DNA from: Amaranthus tricolor | Lineage: Eukaryota; Streptophyta; Magnoliopsida; Caryophyllales; Amaranthaceae | DNA: 64,000 nt | Direction: 5' to 3' | Assembly (NCBI RefSeq): GCF_026212465.1 | Contig: NC_080058.1 | Location: 19,549,041-19,613,040, forward strand | Shown: one piece after another, positions 29,300 through 41,561 of the stretch | Position numbering within the stretch: position 1 is the stretch's first letter | How the letters are laid out: the number at the start of each line of letters is the position of its first letter | Notes under the pieces: model-generated | What the model was told of the DNA's origin: nothing | What the model saw: only the letters and a program-made list of their open reading frames with translations | Databases searched by the model: none | Translations under genes and position numbers: made by a program

Positions 29300-29462
29300 G
29301 AGTGTCATCATCATCATCATCATCATACCCAGTGTATCCCGCTCATAGAAAACTATGATCAGGGTCTGGGGAGCGAAGAAAGATGACAACTCATACCCAT
29401 AAAGAAAAGTGCGGTCAAAGAGTCCCTCGGCTCGAGAAAGGTCTTCAAAGAAAGAGAAACCC
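29300..29462 (-). mobile_element. SINE-like copy (Au/TS-type) with simple-repeat tail
   Basis: Read on the minus strand, a CTCGAGCCGAGGGACTC box is followed by GGGTATGAGTTG, CCCCAGACCCTGATC and GGGATACACTGGGTATG, and then a (GAT)n tail at about 29,300-29,335. The order 'GAGCCGAGGG... CCCCAGACCC... ACTGGGT - simple tail' recalls plant Au-type SINEs transcribed by RNA polymerase III. The A and B boxes are only approximate and I cannot fix the 5' end or a target duplication. Confidence 0.42.
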
Positions 29463-29774
29463 GCAACTTACAAATAAAAAAAAAAATACGTACAAAAACT
29501 AAAAATAAAGATAAAAGTAAAGAAGGAGGTAAAGTATTCTAACAAATTAGTGATAGGACAATTTTTTCCTTAAACTATATTAGTTTTAAATGTTTTTTTT
29601 TGACACCTTATACTTTCTGAGTGTGGCAGATATCTTGTTTTTACTTGCCACTGCTATGAGATATTATATATGTCTTAGTTGTATTTAATATTTTATATTT
29701 ACAAAAATAGGGGTGTTACAAAATGTAAGTAAAGTATATTCTAAAAAAAATGTTCTAGTACTTATTTTAGATTA

Positions 29775-31630
29775 TTGGAGAAAACATTCCGGCCTATGTA
29801 CTGCAAATGATTTCATGCTTTCGTATGGACTTGACAGCACGAGCTCCAATTCCTTTCACAATTTGAAGATGGTGTGATTTGGCTCAATACTCGGACGGCA
29901 ATGCGTCGAAGCTGAGGAACTCTTCCACTAACAGTTATCCACCATTCAGCTACATAATTACATTGATATACTTATAATTATGTTAGTAAAGTCAAAGTAA
30001 TAATGAAATATTCAAATACAATATGATATATTAAGCATACCAGGGTTCATATGCTTCATTCCTTATTCCGCAATATAGTTTACAAAACTATCCAACTTGT
30101 CTTAGTGAAATGTAAATATGTAATAGATTGATGGTAATGATATATTTTATGAAATATTTAAATGTCAAAAAAATTTATATGATTAAAGTATGATATTTAG
30201 AAGTTAAGACATCTAGTTCAAAGAATTGATTGTGGCTTCCATATTAGGGTCCAATCTTTGTATGACTAATTTAACTCCTGTAATGACTTCATTATCATTG
30301 AAAATCTAACATCCTGATACAGATAATGTGTGGAATTAAAAAATAACCCATGTCCAATTAAGCATACTTAAATAATATAATTTTAAATTCTATAGTGATA
30401 AATAACAACTAAATCATTACCAGCTGCATGAAGATGTGAGTGTAGCTAAGCATTCCACTTGTCATCAATAATCTTCCTATACTTTTTATAATAATTATTT
30501 GTTTGCGTTTTGTTGCATTTTCCGAGTTTCCAAGTATGAGGTCACAAACTCGCATTGCATTTTCACCATTCATTTGACCCCAAAGACCAATAATTTCTAA
30601 ACACACAAAATATGTGGTAAATCGAGTGACGCCGGAAAATAAAATCTCTCAATTGTTTATAACTGGTTTATGTAATTTACAACCCAGGTAGAGCTATAGA
30701 TCCAATATGATATCATCCTTGCTTGAATTAAAATCACCTTGATACTTGTCTTTTTTACCATTTCATCCAACATCAAATCAATGTAATGTCCATTGCAGGT
30801 CATTGGTTAAATGTTGGGGAAGGCCTTTATTATTTTCTTGCAGCCTCATTATCAGTAAAACTGAATCACTCATTATTGAAACCCTACGCTCCTCCCATAT
30901 ATTAGTAAATGAGGTAATATATTGCTTCATCAATCTACAATCTTGGGGGGGGGGGGGGGGGGGGGGGGGGGAACCTCTGTTAGCTCATATGCAGTTGGAG
31001 CCTTATATTGGGGGGAGTTTCATGAATAGCATTCATTTTAGGTAAGTGTATACTAAATCGACACATGAGAATGGCTAGTTAGTGTCAATGAACCAATTTC
31101 AAAATGCTCTCTAAAGATTTTTGTTTTTTTTAAGCCATGGCTTGTCAATCTTTTGTTCCTTTAATGCTTTTGAATATTTTTATGAGTCAATTTCTATAAC
31201 CCCTAATCGAGAGGCTTGTGTAGATGATGGTTCAAAGGTGCGACCTTTTTCGACTTCTCTAACAGTTAAAGACCTAATAAATTGAGTTACTCAACTACTT
31301 CCACCTTCATGGAAACTAATTCTTCCCCGTATCAAATTCCTATCATAGTCAAGTTGTTGTTGTCTTTGACTTTGTGGCCTTGCAATTACCCTTTGAATGT
31401 CGTCGTCATCATTAGCTTCCGAACCACGATTATTAGTTCTAATTAACTCATCCTCAATTTTGCATGTTCGGATGATCGTATTTTATTTCTTATCTTTATA
31501 CTCCTTTAACAAACATGCTATGTCCCTTTGAACTGGTGTTGAAAAATTAGTACAAGGAGGAACATTCCCCTTTTTATGAGCCAAGTGTTTCTTAAGGTGT
31601 GTAATTTCACTTTTAATAACTTTATCACAA
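29775..31630 (-). pseudogene. hAT-family transposase relic
   Basis: Pieces of one protein appear in the right order on the minus strand. 31,623-31,480 has a BED-type zinc-finger end, [20 protein letters not shown], followed by VPPC. 31,480-31,330 is a charged linker. About 30,890-30,820 has WEERRVSIMSDS, the start of the RNase H-like catalytic domain. 30,490-30,420 has KKYRKIIDDKWNA and LHSHLHAAG. 29,950-29,824 has the hAT C-terminal dimerisation region: AEWW, PQLRRIAVRVLSQ, CERNWS and VHT. Stops, frameshifts and a 27 bp G run (30,945-30,971) break it. hAT transposases excise and insert elements with 8 bp target duplications; I cannot locate the terminal repeats. The individual motifs are diagnostic, so the family call is firm although the gene is dead. 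Confidence 0.85.
30945..30971 (+). repeat. Poly-G run, 27 bp
   Basis: A homopolymer of 27 G lies within the hAT relic (poly-C on the transposase strand). It could fold as a G-quadruplex, and its length is unreliable in any assembly. Confidence 0.95.
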
Positions 31631-31632
31631 AA

Positions 31633-32103
<471 letters not shown>

Positions 32104-32399
32104 AAATTTAAACTAATTTACTCTACCATATGTATATATTCGATAGAAATACAACTAATATTAATTCTATACCACAAATGTAACATAAGAACGTCAAATA
32201 CATACCATTTCAACATGTTCTACTCCTACTTCCATAATAACTAATAAGATATAATGCATAAGTCGTACCCTATAATAGCCGCAATAAACATTATTTGTTT
32301 GTTGAGTTCAATAATAGATCAATTATAGAAGAAATATCAAAAGACCCAAGTCAATATTAATTGAAAATAGACAAGCCTTTAGCTTCAAAAGTCAACTTT
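32104..32399. other. AT-rich noncoding spacer
   Basis: I see no gene, element terminus or tandem structure between the (TA)n tract and the first decayed satellite monomer. Confidence 0.5.
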
Positions 32400-33661
32400 G
32401 AACGTAATTTTTTGCTTATGCTCATTTTTATAGTTCTAACTATTTTAAAACAATATTATATACTACTTAATGTTGTGTTCCAAGTTTCTTATCAAAAAAA
32501 TCAAATTTGTACTACTTTAAGAAAGTTAATCGCTTAAAATGCCATAAAAAACAATCTTAGAACATAATTCCAAGCATATGTCTATTTTTTGGCGTCTAAG
32601 GATTTGAAAACAGTTTTATACACTAATTAGTGTTGTGCGCTAAGTTTCAAGTCAAAATAATCAAGTTTAAAGTATTTTAAGTTTGTTAGTGGCATAAAAG
32701 ATTAAAAAGGCTTAATAACGCAACTTGAAACTTAATTTCATACTTATGTAAAAATGTTCAATTCCAAAGATTTCAAAACAATAATACTGCCTCCGTTGTT
32801 TATTTATAGCTACACTTCACACCAAAGCACTCACATAAAAGGGTGAAGTTTACTTATTATCAAATAACTGAGTTATTATATACTAATACGAGTTGTGAGC
32901 CAAGTTTCTTGTCAAACAAATCAAGTGTCACCAAGTTTAAGCAAGTTAGTGGAATAAAAGCTTAAAATGCCGTAAAAACGTTACTTGAGACTTACTTTCA
33001 TAAATGTTCCTATTTTTAAACTAACAATTTAAAAATAATAATATATACTAACTAGTGTTGTGTGCTAAGTTTCATGTCAAATAAATAAGTTTGAAGTAGC
33101 TTAAGCAAGTTAATCGATTAAAAAGCCTTAAAAAGCAACAATGGAACGTTATTTTGCAAATATGCTTATTTTTTACTTTCTAACTATTTAAATACAATAA
33201 AATACACTAATTAGTGTTGTGTGCCAAGTTTCATGCCAAGCAAATCAAGTAACATATTTTAAGCAAGTTAGTGGCGTAAAAAAATTAAAATGTCTTAAAA
33301 ACCAACCTTGGAACGTAATTTCAAACTTATGTTATTTTTTTAAGTCTAACAATTTCAAAACAGTAATAAACACTAAAGAGAGTTGTGTGTTAAGTTTTAT
33401 GTGAAACAAAATAAGTTTAACCTAGTTTAAGCAATTTAGTGCCTTTAAAAGGCATCTTGTGACTTAATTTTGTACATAATCCAAATTTTTTGAATTTTAA
33501 CCATTTAAAAATAATAATGTATACTAATTAGGTTTGTGTGCTAGTTTATTTTCAAACAAATCAATTTTCACCTAGTTTAAGCAAGTTAGTGGAATAAACG
33601 TAGAAGTCTTTAAAACATGACTTCAGACTTTATTGCATACATATGGCTAATTTTAAAATGA
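32400..33661 (-). repeat. Decayed, inverted relatives of the ~170 bp satellite (7 monomers)
   Basis: The segment TGTTGTGTGCCAAGTTTCAT, the reverse complement of the satellite's ATGAAACTTGGCACACAACA, recurs with changes at about 32,471, 32,631, 32,891, 33,056, 33,215, 33,381 and 33,531. Spacings are mostly 150-166 bp. Around it other satellite blocks recur in the order expected for the opposite strand: AGCAAGTTAGTGGCGTAAAA ~ TTATGCGCGAAAGTGCC, then CTTAAAAACC, then CATATG...CTATTT...ACAATAATATATAC. The one 260 bp spacing is explained by an ~89 bp insertion. The array stops at a Helitron end. Confidence 0.85.
32785..32873. mobile_element. Truncated Stowaway-like MITE inside a decayed satellite monomer
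   Basis: TACTGCCTCCGTTGTTTAT matches a Stowaway terminus. The ~89 bp are extra relative to neighbouring monomers, and the monomer resumes at TATATACTAA. No convincing inverted right terminus remains. Confidence 0.5.
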
Positions 33662-33705
33662 CTAGTTGGTGGGGCGCGTGCTACGCACGCGCTCCCCCAA
33701 GATAT
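33662..33705 (-). mobile_element. Helitron 3' terminus (CTAG with GC-rich hairpin)
   Basis: On the minus strand a hairpin GCGCGTGC-GTA-GCACGCGC is followed by CCCACCAA and CTAG, with T as the next (host) base. This is the classic Helitron 3' end: a short GC-rich stem-loop about 10 nt upstream of CTRR, inserted between A and T. It is the most GC-rich short segment in its AT-rich surroundings. The element would extend rightward from here; I find no confident TC-type 5' end and no helicase gene. Confidence 0.65.
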
Positions 33706-34310
33706 CCTATTTTCCTTTAAAATTCAATTTAAAGCGAAGGTATTTCTTATGTATCTGGTGTTAGTGACGTTATGCTAAAGTTAAGGCTGTAAATGGGTTT
33801 GCTTCATTGTGTAATTAAAGGTACATAATGTAGCTCATAATGAAGTTGTTAATATAGTCATAAGTTTTTAAGTTTGAGTTTGTGTTCAAAAAAGAGTTTT
33901 AACAAAATTCTTTTATGTTAAAATCATTTAACATCGCATATTAACATAATCTAACAAACATTTAAAACTAAAAAATCTTTGCTAAACATTTCTATAATTT
34001 GTAATATGTATTATGTCTTTATATTAAAAAAATCATGTTAGTTATCACAAATCTTGTTAATTATTATAAATCATTATATTACGCCCCTAAGAATCCTATT
34101 TTAATGAAGATTTTAAGTTTAATCAAAGTAATCAATCGCATTAATTCGCATTTATTTAATTGTTTGGTAAGTTGAGCCAAAAGTCATCTAGTAAGTGCTA
34201 ATCATGCGAAATACATATTTCTCCTCAACAACTTTATTTTGATATTCTAATTCTAAACTAATCATAGCAGGCCATAATCTTAATCTTGATTCTAATTCTT
34301 ATTGATTTTA

Positions 34311-34572
34311 ATTCTTGTTAGTTATATTATTTCCAATCACTAAGCTGATGTTATAACAGTAATACTGTTTCCTTATCATTTTAATGATTAAGTCTATCCT
34401 ATTTTGCAATGCTATTTATTTGAAGATCACCCAAAAATATAAATTCTTGCTAGTTATATTAAATAAAATCACTAAGCTGATGTTATAATGGTTATACTGT
34501 TTCCTTATCATTTCAATGTTTATGTCTATCCTATTTTGCAATGCTGTTTATTTGAAAATCACCTAAAAATAT
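34311..34572 (+). repeat. Tandem duplication, 2 x ~130 bp
   Basis: 34,311-34,440 and 34,443-34,572 are near-identical copies, sharing TCACTAAGCTGATGTTATAA and GTCTATCCTATTTTGCAATG. They are noncoding and lie within the presumed Helitron body. Confidence 0.92.
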
Positions 34573-34710
34573 ATGAAAAATAAACAATTTATTTCCCAAA
34601 GGGAATCACTTCGTTATGATGTTAATTTATAATATTTTATTGAACTATTATTTTATATACTCTCCATTGCACATTGTTAGTTAAATTGAACAATTTTCAT
34701 ATTTATCAAG

Positions 34711-34743
34711 TACTCCCTCATATTCTTCCTACTTGTCCCATTG
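34711..34743. mobile_element. Solo Stowaway terminus
   Basis: TACTCCCTCATATTCTTCCT, followed by ACTTGTCCCA, duplicates the terminus of the complete MITE that starts immediately after it at 34,744. It is either a terminal duplication or a nested, truncated copy. Confidence 0.6.
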
Positions 34744-35006
34744 TACTCCCTCCTGTTCTTCCTACTTGTCCCATTTACTTTTTGGTTACTACTCACTAAT
34801 CACTTTTAATCTGTATTTTGTGGTTAATTTATAAGTTAAAATATAGTCAAGTGGCATCTTATTTCATTCGTCTCAATACAAAGATTATTAATATCAAATT
34901 TTTATAATTTTTAATCATGCACAATTAAAGATATTAAAGGTCAAAATGTTGTTTCGGCATGTGTGAAAAAAGTAAATAGGACAAGTAGGGTGATTAGGAG
35001 GGAGTA
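34744..35006. mobile_element. Stowaway MITE, complete (263 bp)
   Basis: The left end TACTCCCTCCTGTTCTTCCT, then ACTTGTCCC, is inverted at the right end as GGACAAGTAGGGTGATTAGG, then AGGGAGTA. TA lies at both edges and the interior is AT-rich and noncoding. This is a textbook Stowaway structure (Tc1/mariner terminal repeats, TA target). Confidence 0.88.
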
Positions 35007-35370
35007 TAAGTCAATCCTAAATCTCTATAAATACATCTACAAAATTATTTTTAAAATATAAAATTTCGTAAACCGAGACGAATCAAACAAAATTTCATTA
35101 TAGCATATAATTAAATAAGCTAATTAATATGGCTATTTTTTTCAGCTAAATCCTCCCGCCTATCTACTATTGTTGAAGAATTTTAAATTTGATTTGTCTC
35201 AATTATCTATAATTACTATAAGCGTATATTCTTATATTGTTGTTAATAGAATATTTATTCACTTTGATAATTATCTATCATAACAAATACAAAGATTTAT
35301 AATTAAGTTTATGTTGTAAATGAAGTAATTTTATAAAATATCATTATTCATATTAGCAAATATTTATAAC

Positions 35371-35395
35371 ATCCGTGTTTTACACAGGAATCTAA
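35371..35395 (+). mobile_element. Possible second Helitron-like 3' end (weak)
   Basis: A small imperfect stem, CCGTGTTTTACACAGG, is followed by AATCTAAG, resembling a decayed plant Helitron 3' end with CTAA as CTRR. The following base is G rather than T and the stem is imperfect, so this is only a suggestion. Confidence 0.2.
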
Positions 35396-35771
35396 GCACA
35401 ATAAGTGCAAATAATTACACTTATCAGTTATAAATTGGTGATGGTAAACAACACTAAGATTAGATAAATATGATGATAATTAAACTTTGGCAAATATTGT
35501 TTTCAACAAAATTACACTATTTTTTTTGTTACCATTCACACCATCTATATGTTGAGAATCAAATAGGCGACGAAAAGTTTTTTATGATTTATTAAACTTG
35601 TTCTGTATATTGTAATTGGCACTAAACGTATCTCGTATTCAATTGCAATTTATAAGCCAAGAAAATAATGTATGTGAATAATAATAATGATCATAGGTAT
35701 TATTATATATTGTTAATTAAATTTATAGCACATTCAATTAATACTATGCTATAATCACAAGCTATACTATT

Positions 35772-37800
35772 ATGATCATAAGTATTATTATTATACTATA
35801 CTATATTCAATTAACACTACATCTTCCTGCTGCTACTTGCATTTCTTCTTCTTGTTGCTCACGCGAATCATCATCTTCTTTCTTCATCTTCCTACTAAAC
35901 TTCTTTTTCTTGGGTAAAACTAAGAGGAAGGGAGATAATCCAGAAAAACGGCTAATGTCTTTGCAAATGGGCAAAAGAAAGATTAAATCTTCCAGTAAGA
36001 ATCAGGATGCTATTATTTCAATTGATGATCTAGGATCAAACACTTCAGGTCTTACTTTCTCTTAACTTTTTCTGAATTCTCAATATAATTTGACATTTAT
36101 TTTGGTATATTTTTGGTTGATGGGCAGAAGAAGGATTAAATCATTAAACCTTTGGTATAATTTTGTGGTGTTTGAATTTTACATGTCACATTTTTCTTGC
36201 TGTTTTTGTCATTCTAGTTTACATTTTCCTGTGTGTAATTTTTAAAAATTATTACTTTCAGTTTTATTTGCTAATCTATTCAATAGTTGAATTCTTCACA
36301 GATTTTTTTTTGATGTAATTTGTTTAGTTGTTGGTGTCATTGCGATTTTCTTTTCTATAGGGATCATTAAAGACCAGTGATTTTCTGTCATTTTTGTGAG
36401 TATGTAAACTCAGACACTGGAGCGAGATCCATCTTGTTGCTTGATTCAAATAACATGGCTGCAAATGTAATTGAATCTGATTTGAGAAAGTATGGTCCTA
36501 GGCTCTTAGCTTGTGTTCATTACTTTTTTGAAGAAAAAATCTAGTTTATGTGGATAAATGGTCTCGTCTAACTTTTTATTTGTAGATTTGTTTACGATAT
36601 ATTTCAAGCCTACGGTCGTTCTGAATCTAAAGATGATGTATACCATATTCCTCTATTGTTGCCACAGATGGATGTTTTATAAGCTATTTCTAAATCTGAT
36701 TATGTTTGAATGTGTTTCCATGTTTTGCTTAGGCTCCATCTTATACTTCTATAAGGATGATTATTTTGCAGTGAGCAAATCTAATAAAAGTGTCAATGTT
36801 ATTATGTTCTTTGATGCAATCTGTTCATCATTCAAGTATTTTCTATTGAATAGCCACCTCTCAAAATTCCAAGTTGATTGTTGATACATAACACCACACT
36901 ATTGTTTAATAACTTGTAATAAAAGACCACTACAAAGCTCATCCATATATTAAAGCACAATTAGAGTAGTAGACAATCCTTAATTAACTACCCTTGAATC
37001 CAAAATAATTAATAGGCACCTTGAACACATACACCCATGGTAGCAATATATATAAATTTAGACACTTTCTTTCAATCTTTCGAATCCAAGGGAATATAGA
37101 ATAAATAAAATGAATCCTATCGTTCTGGTATGTGTCAGTTTTCTTGGGACTGGTGGAGCCGTTTCATTGTGCAAAAAGATTTTATATGTCTAGATTGTTC
37201 ACATGAATTTCTATAGTATGCTATTTATATCATTTTATCTTCTTTTCAATCTGATGCTACTCTTATTGAAAGACAACCCTTTTTCACTTTTCAGGTTCAA
37301 CAGAAAAATAATGTTGATTGTGGTAGATTCGTTCTTTACTTTATTAAACGATTCCTCGATGATGGTCCAGAAAACTTCAGCAAATCAAGTCTAGTATTAT
37401 CATTAATAAAACTAAAGTTGCATATATTTGACCCCAAACCCTACCTGTAGAAGCCACTTAATGGTAGTTAGGGTAATGGAATATTATTGTTACAAGCGTC
37501 AAAACCTCTCATTACTTTGATATATTTTTGTAGTTGACGCCTGATTGGTTTTGTCTAGAATGTTTTGTTCAATTTTGTGACAAGTTCGATGAGAAGGAGA
37601 AACCTATAAATGAACCAGTTTTAGAACATGTTCCAAGGAAATCACAAAGAATCAGGAACGCAAAGTTACGAGAACGAAGATCACGTGAACAAGTGGTACC
37701 ACAACATGTGACTATAGAAGATGATTCTAATACATCTTCATATTCAAGAGATCGATCTAGCATTTTGATTTTTGTATTTTCAACCTCACAACTGCAGTAA
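35772..37800 (+). pseudogene. Ulp1/SENP-type SUMO protease gene, split and probably decayed
   Basis: Collinear exon-like pieces resemble plant 'ubiquitin-like-specific protease 2' proteins, nuclear enzymes that remove SUMO from targets. About 35,955-36,048 encodes MGKRKIKSSSKNQDAIISID, a lysine-rich, NLS-like stretch. 36,361-36,540, after an intron end TTTTCTATAG, contains ARSILLLDSNNMAANVIESD (the LDS strand of the peptidase core). 37,295-37,390, after TTTTCAG, has QQKNNVDCGRFVLYFIKRFL with the catalytic Cys in DCG. 37,534-37,800, after TTTTTGTAG, starts LTPDWF and has a basic C-terminus (PRKSQRIRNAKLRERRSREQ), ending at TAA. The catalytic His-containing segment is not visible, an in-frame stop follows the 36,361 acceptor, and 36,540-37,230 looks intronic. 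It is unlike the transposon-borne copy at 23.3 kb. A functional gene with unusual splicing cannot be excluded. Confidence 0.6.
36885..37200. other. Noncoding, probably intronic
   Basis: AT-rich sequence between the LDS-type and DCG-type exons of the Ulp1-like gene. No element terminus or tandem repeat is seen. Confidence 0.45.
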
Positions 37801-37956
37801 TGGTATGTTGTGATCACAGACGCAGTACCTTGTAAGGTTACGACTCGTTTTGCATATGTCCAACTGTCAATTGTTTTTTGGGAAAAACAGTCATTGTAGC
37901 ATAATAGGTAAGTTTTTCAGAACACATGTTTAAAACAAAGCTTTCATGCTTTGCAA

Positions 37957-38678
<722 letters not shown>

Positions 38679-38680
38679 AC

Positions 38681-39816
38681 ATTGTACATGTCAGATATAT
38701 CTAAGGAAGTTAGATATGGTAAATCACTTACGATGTCAAATGTAGACAGGAGGTCTATTGTTCCCAAGTTTGATGATCTGACGTTACTGGAAAATAGAGA
38801 TAGTGCTCTGTTCCCAGACTGGAGTCTGGAGAATTTACGTCAGTTGGAAAATTTTGTTAATTGTATTTTCTGTTTTTTAGTTGATGTATTAGTTAAAATT
38901 AATTTGTTGCATTATTTATTTAATAAGTTGATTGACAAAATATTTTTTTAAACTACCTTAAAACAACCGTACACTTTTCAAAGAGTGGAATATTTCTCTG
39001 CTTATTTTTCTCCTTAAAAATAGGCTTGCATTTTGGATCTAATTAAGAGAAAAACTACTTTGTCTATTCTTAGGAAAATAAATCGTGGCTATTTACTTGT
39101 GAATCAAGCTTCCACCTATTTATCTTTTAATAAGGAATTAACCGTGGGTTTTTACTCTTTAGATCTAAGATCCACTTAATTCTCCTTAATCGTAGGAATA
39201 AGGAAGTAATGGGTAATTATTCCTTTTTATTAGCTATTTGAATTCCTATACAAAGGGAACTTGATTCAACCGAAATGTGCAAGCCAAAAAGAGTCCATAC
39301 GTGAGATTAATATTAACAAGAATTATTTTTGTTCCGAAATTGCCGATTAATTTATAATATTTTCTAGTGCAATTCTTTAATTTTATCTATAAGAATTTAT
39401 CTTTTGTAAAAGGGTTTTTAAGAAAATTGTTGTAACTAGACTTGGGTAAGTCTAGGAAAAAATTAGAAGCTTCGAGTGAAGCTAGAGAAGAGGAAATCTT
39501 CGAGTGAAGCTAGAAAAGTTAGAAAGCTTCTTGTGAAGCTAGAGAAGAGAAAAGCTTCAAGTGAAGCTAGAGAAAGAGAAAGAGAAAGAGAAAGAGAAGT
39601 TGGCCTGATTATGTGTATTTGTTTTTCCTTCTATTTAGGCCTAGAAGGTTTCCACATAAAACTGTGCTGCCTCTTTTACTTTTTCGCATTAAGTTAAGTT
39701 TTAATTCCATAATCTAATTCAACAAAAATAGGGCTAAAATATTTAAACTTATTAAAACAACAATTCACCCCCTCACCCCCTCTTGTTGTAATTCACCATC
39801 TCTAACAGTTTCCAGA
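38681..39816 (+). repeat. Element A 5' LTR, lacking its first ~128 bp
   Basis: From ATTGTACATGTCA (38,681) onward it aligns with 59,339 onward in the 3' LTR, so the LTR start (TGTTGGC..., part of U3) is missing. It ends in TTTCCAGA where other copies end TTTCTACA, directly before the primer-binding site. It lacks the MITE found in the 3' LTR and so keeps the empty site (TTTATAATATTTTC, about 39,350). Loss of U3 probably removed the promoter. Confidence 0.88.
39462..39600 (+). repeat. Short tandem repeats within the LTR (GAAGCTAGAGAAGAG units)
   Basis: Four loose copies of AGCTTCGAGTGAAGCTAGA are followed by (GAAAGA)n. The same block occurs in the 3' LTR at 60,448-60,510 and, inverted, in both LTRs of element B. 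Each unit can form a small stem (AGCTTC / GAAGCT). Confidence 0.85.
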
Positions 39817-39818
39817 AT

Positions 39819-39830
39819 TGGTATCAAAGC
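39819..39830 (+). other. Element A primer-binding site (initiator tRNA-Met)
   Basis: TGGTATCAAAGC lies 2 nt after the 5' LTR. It matches the copia PBS complementary to the 3' end of initiator methionine tRNA with one change from TGGTATCAGAGC, the form kept in element B. Confidence 0.88.
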
Positions 39831-39883
39831 CCTGTTCCTAATTTGATCAGGAAACCTTGAAGGTAATATCATGGTTCTTAGAG

Positions 39884-41560
39884 ATGTCAATAATGAATGA
39901 ACGAACGAAAGAAGGGTACTCTACTCAAAGACCACATATGTTCGATGGAAAATTCTATACGTATTGGAAAAATAGGATGGAAATATTCATCAAAGCCGAA
40001 AATTATCAGGTTTGGAGGGTTATCGAAATTGGAGACTTTTAGGTAATTACTACAAACTCCAATAGCGAAATTATTTTGAAATATCTAACTGAATATGAAA
40101 AGGAAGATTTTCAGAAAATGAAGATGAATGCTCTTACCATCAAATTGCTTCACTGTGGTCTTGGACCAAACGAACATAATTGCATTATGGGTTGGAAATC
40201 TGCCAAGCAGATTTGGGATCTGCTTGAAGTTACCTACGAGGGAACAAGTGAAGTGAAGCGCTCCGAAATTGACTTCTTCACGTCTAAATATGAACTGTTC
40301 ATTATGGATTCTAGAGAAAGCATCTAAGAGATGTTTACGAGGCTCACACACATCACAGATAAACTTGTCTCTCTTGGAAGACATATTCCCACCGATGAAC
40401 AAGTTAGGAAAATTCTAAGGACTCTCCGTCAAGATGAACGCTGGAGAGCCAAAGTCACAGCCATCTAGGAATCCAAAGATTTTACAAATTTCAATTTGAA
40501 AGAGCTGGCTGGTTCCCTTATGACTCACGAATTGCATTTGGGAGCATCAGAAAGTTCTCGAAACAAGGGTTTGGCTCTGATAGCAGTTGATCAAGAAGAG
40601 TTAGAATGTAATGAAGAAGAGGCTGCCATGTTGGTACAAAGATTCAAGAAGTTCTTCAGGAACAGCAGATATGCCAATCAAAGAAACAACAAAGAAAGAA
40701 GATCTGCCAATTCGAAATCCAACCTTGAATGCCACAAATGTGAAAGTACTGATCACTTCATCAAAGATTTCCCTATGTGAAAAAATGAAAAGGGCAAGGG
40801 AAACTAGAAGACTACCAACCAAAGAAAATCTGAATGAAACCGACTTACGCAAATCCATGATTGCTGCATGGGGAGAATCGGAGAGTGAAGCTGAGAAAGA
40901 AAATCCCGAAGAGGAAGAAGCAGCCAATCTATGTTTCATGGCCTCACATGACAGCAAGAATGAAAACTCTAAAGGAAAAGAGGTAAAGTCTTCTAATTCA
41001 TTTCCTAAGCATTTGTTTAAATTAGATAGATATAAATTAATTGAGTAGCTTATGGAGACACAAGATAAATTAGAAGAAAGTAATGATAAATGTCTCCAAA
41101 TTGGAAAAGACCTTAAAATTAGTAAAGATCATGTCTTCTATTTAATTCCTTTAGATCTAATGTTCAAAAAAGATTTTTTTAACTTGCTAGATCAAAACAT
41201 CTTCTTAAAGGAAACATTGGAAAGAGTAAAAAAGACGTGTATTATTCTTAATATTGAATTAATTCGATATAAATTACTAGGCTTGAACAAATAATTAAAC
41301 GACACATCTATTGTAGATGCTAGAACTAAAAGTACAGAAGGCCTAAAAAAGAAAAAGGCCTATGTCGATCTCCAAAATAGTAAAGTCTATACCTTTTATA
41401 GAAAAACTAGACATCTAAAATTCTAGTGTGCCAAACGGGAACATCATGATGACTCCAATAGAATTTATGTCGATCCTACTTGAATTAAGAAAGGTGATTC
41501 ATGTCAAATCGACAAGGAACCCAAGAAAGACTGGGTTCCTAATTTTAATAATTAATTTGT
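39884..41560 (+). pseudogene. gag: Element A gag (capsid/nucleocapsid), broken
   Basis: Gag packages element RNA into virus-like particles. The start ATG (39,884, MSIMNERTKE) matches element B's MSIMNELTEE. A UBN2-type gag domain follows (FDGKFYTYWKNRMEIFIKAE, later LTRLTHITDKLVSLGRHI), then an acidic hinge. The first zinc knuckle at about 40,730-40,776 reads CHKCESTDHFIKDF: the last Cys of CX2CX4HX4C has become Phe. The second knuckle (about 41,395-41,440) has lost both first Cys residues. In-frame stops occur at GDF*, ESI*, AI*, FPM* and others, so no gag protein can be made. Several stops match CAA, CAG or TGG codons in B. Confidence 0.88.
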
Positions 41561-41561
41561 T

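Larger units (their letters stand above)
26313..29720 (+). mobile_element. 3' end of a probable Ty3/gypsy retrotransposon: short internal remnant plus LTR
   Basis: A GAGGACGAAATCATTTTTTA motif and the purine tract AAGGGGTTAGA come just before TGTAACATCC at 26,768. A matching GGGGTGTTACA ends at 29,720, so the LTR would be 26,768-29,720 (about 2.95 kb), TGTAAC...GTTACA. The 'GAGGACGAAAT - purine tract - TGTAACA' layout is characteristic of plant chromovirus-type gypsy elements. The LTR contains later insertions: a Stowaway MITE, an (AAT)n tract, an unclassified 27,540-28,800 stretch and a SINE-like copy. 26,313-26,767 has no recognisable coding sequence, and the rest of the element is absent. 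Confidence 0.6.

Noticed and set aside
30746..31045. 99 aa plus-strand frame with a Gly run
   Set aside because: It lies antisense to hAT transposase motifs, and the Gly run is the poly-G tract.
36558..36884. 108 aa hydrophobic frame as a membrane protein gene
   Set aside because: AT-rich intron-like sequence between exons of the Ulp1-like gene; hydrophobicity follows from TTT/ATT richness.
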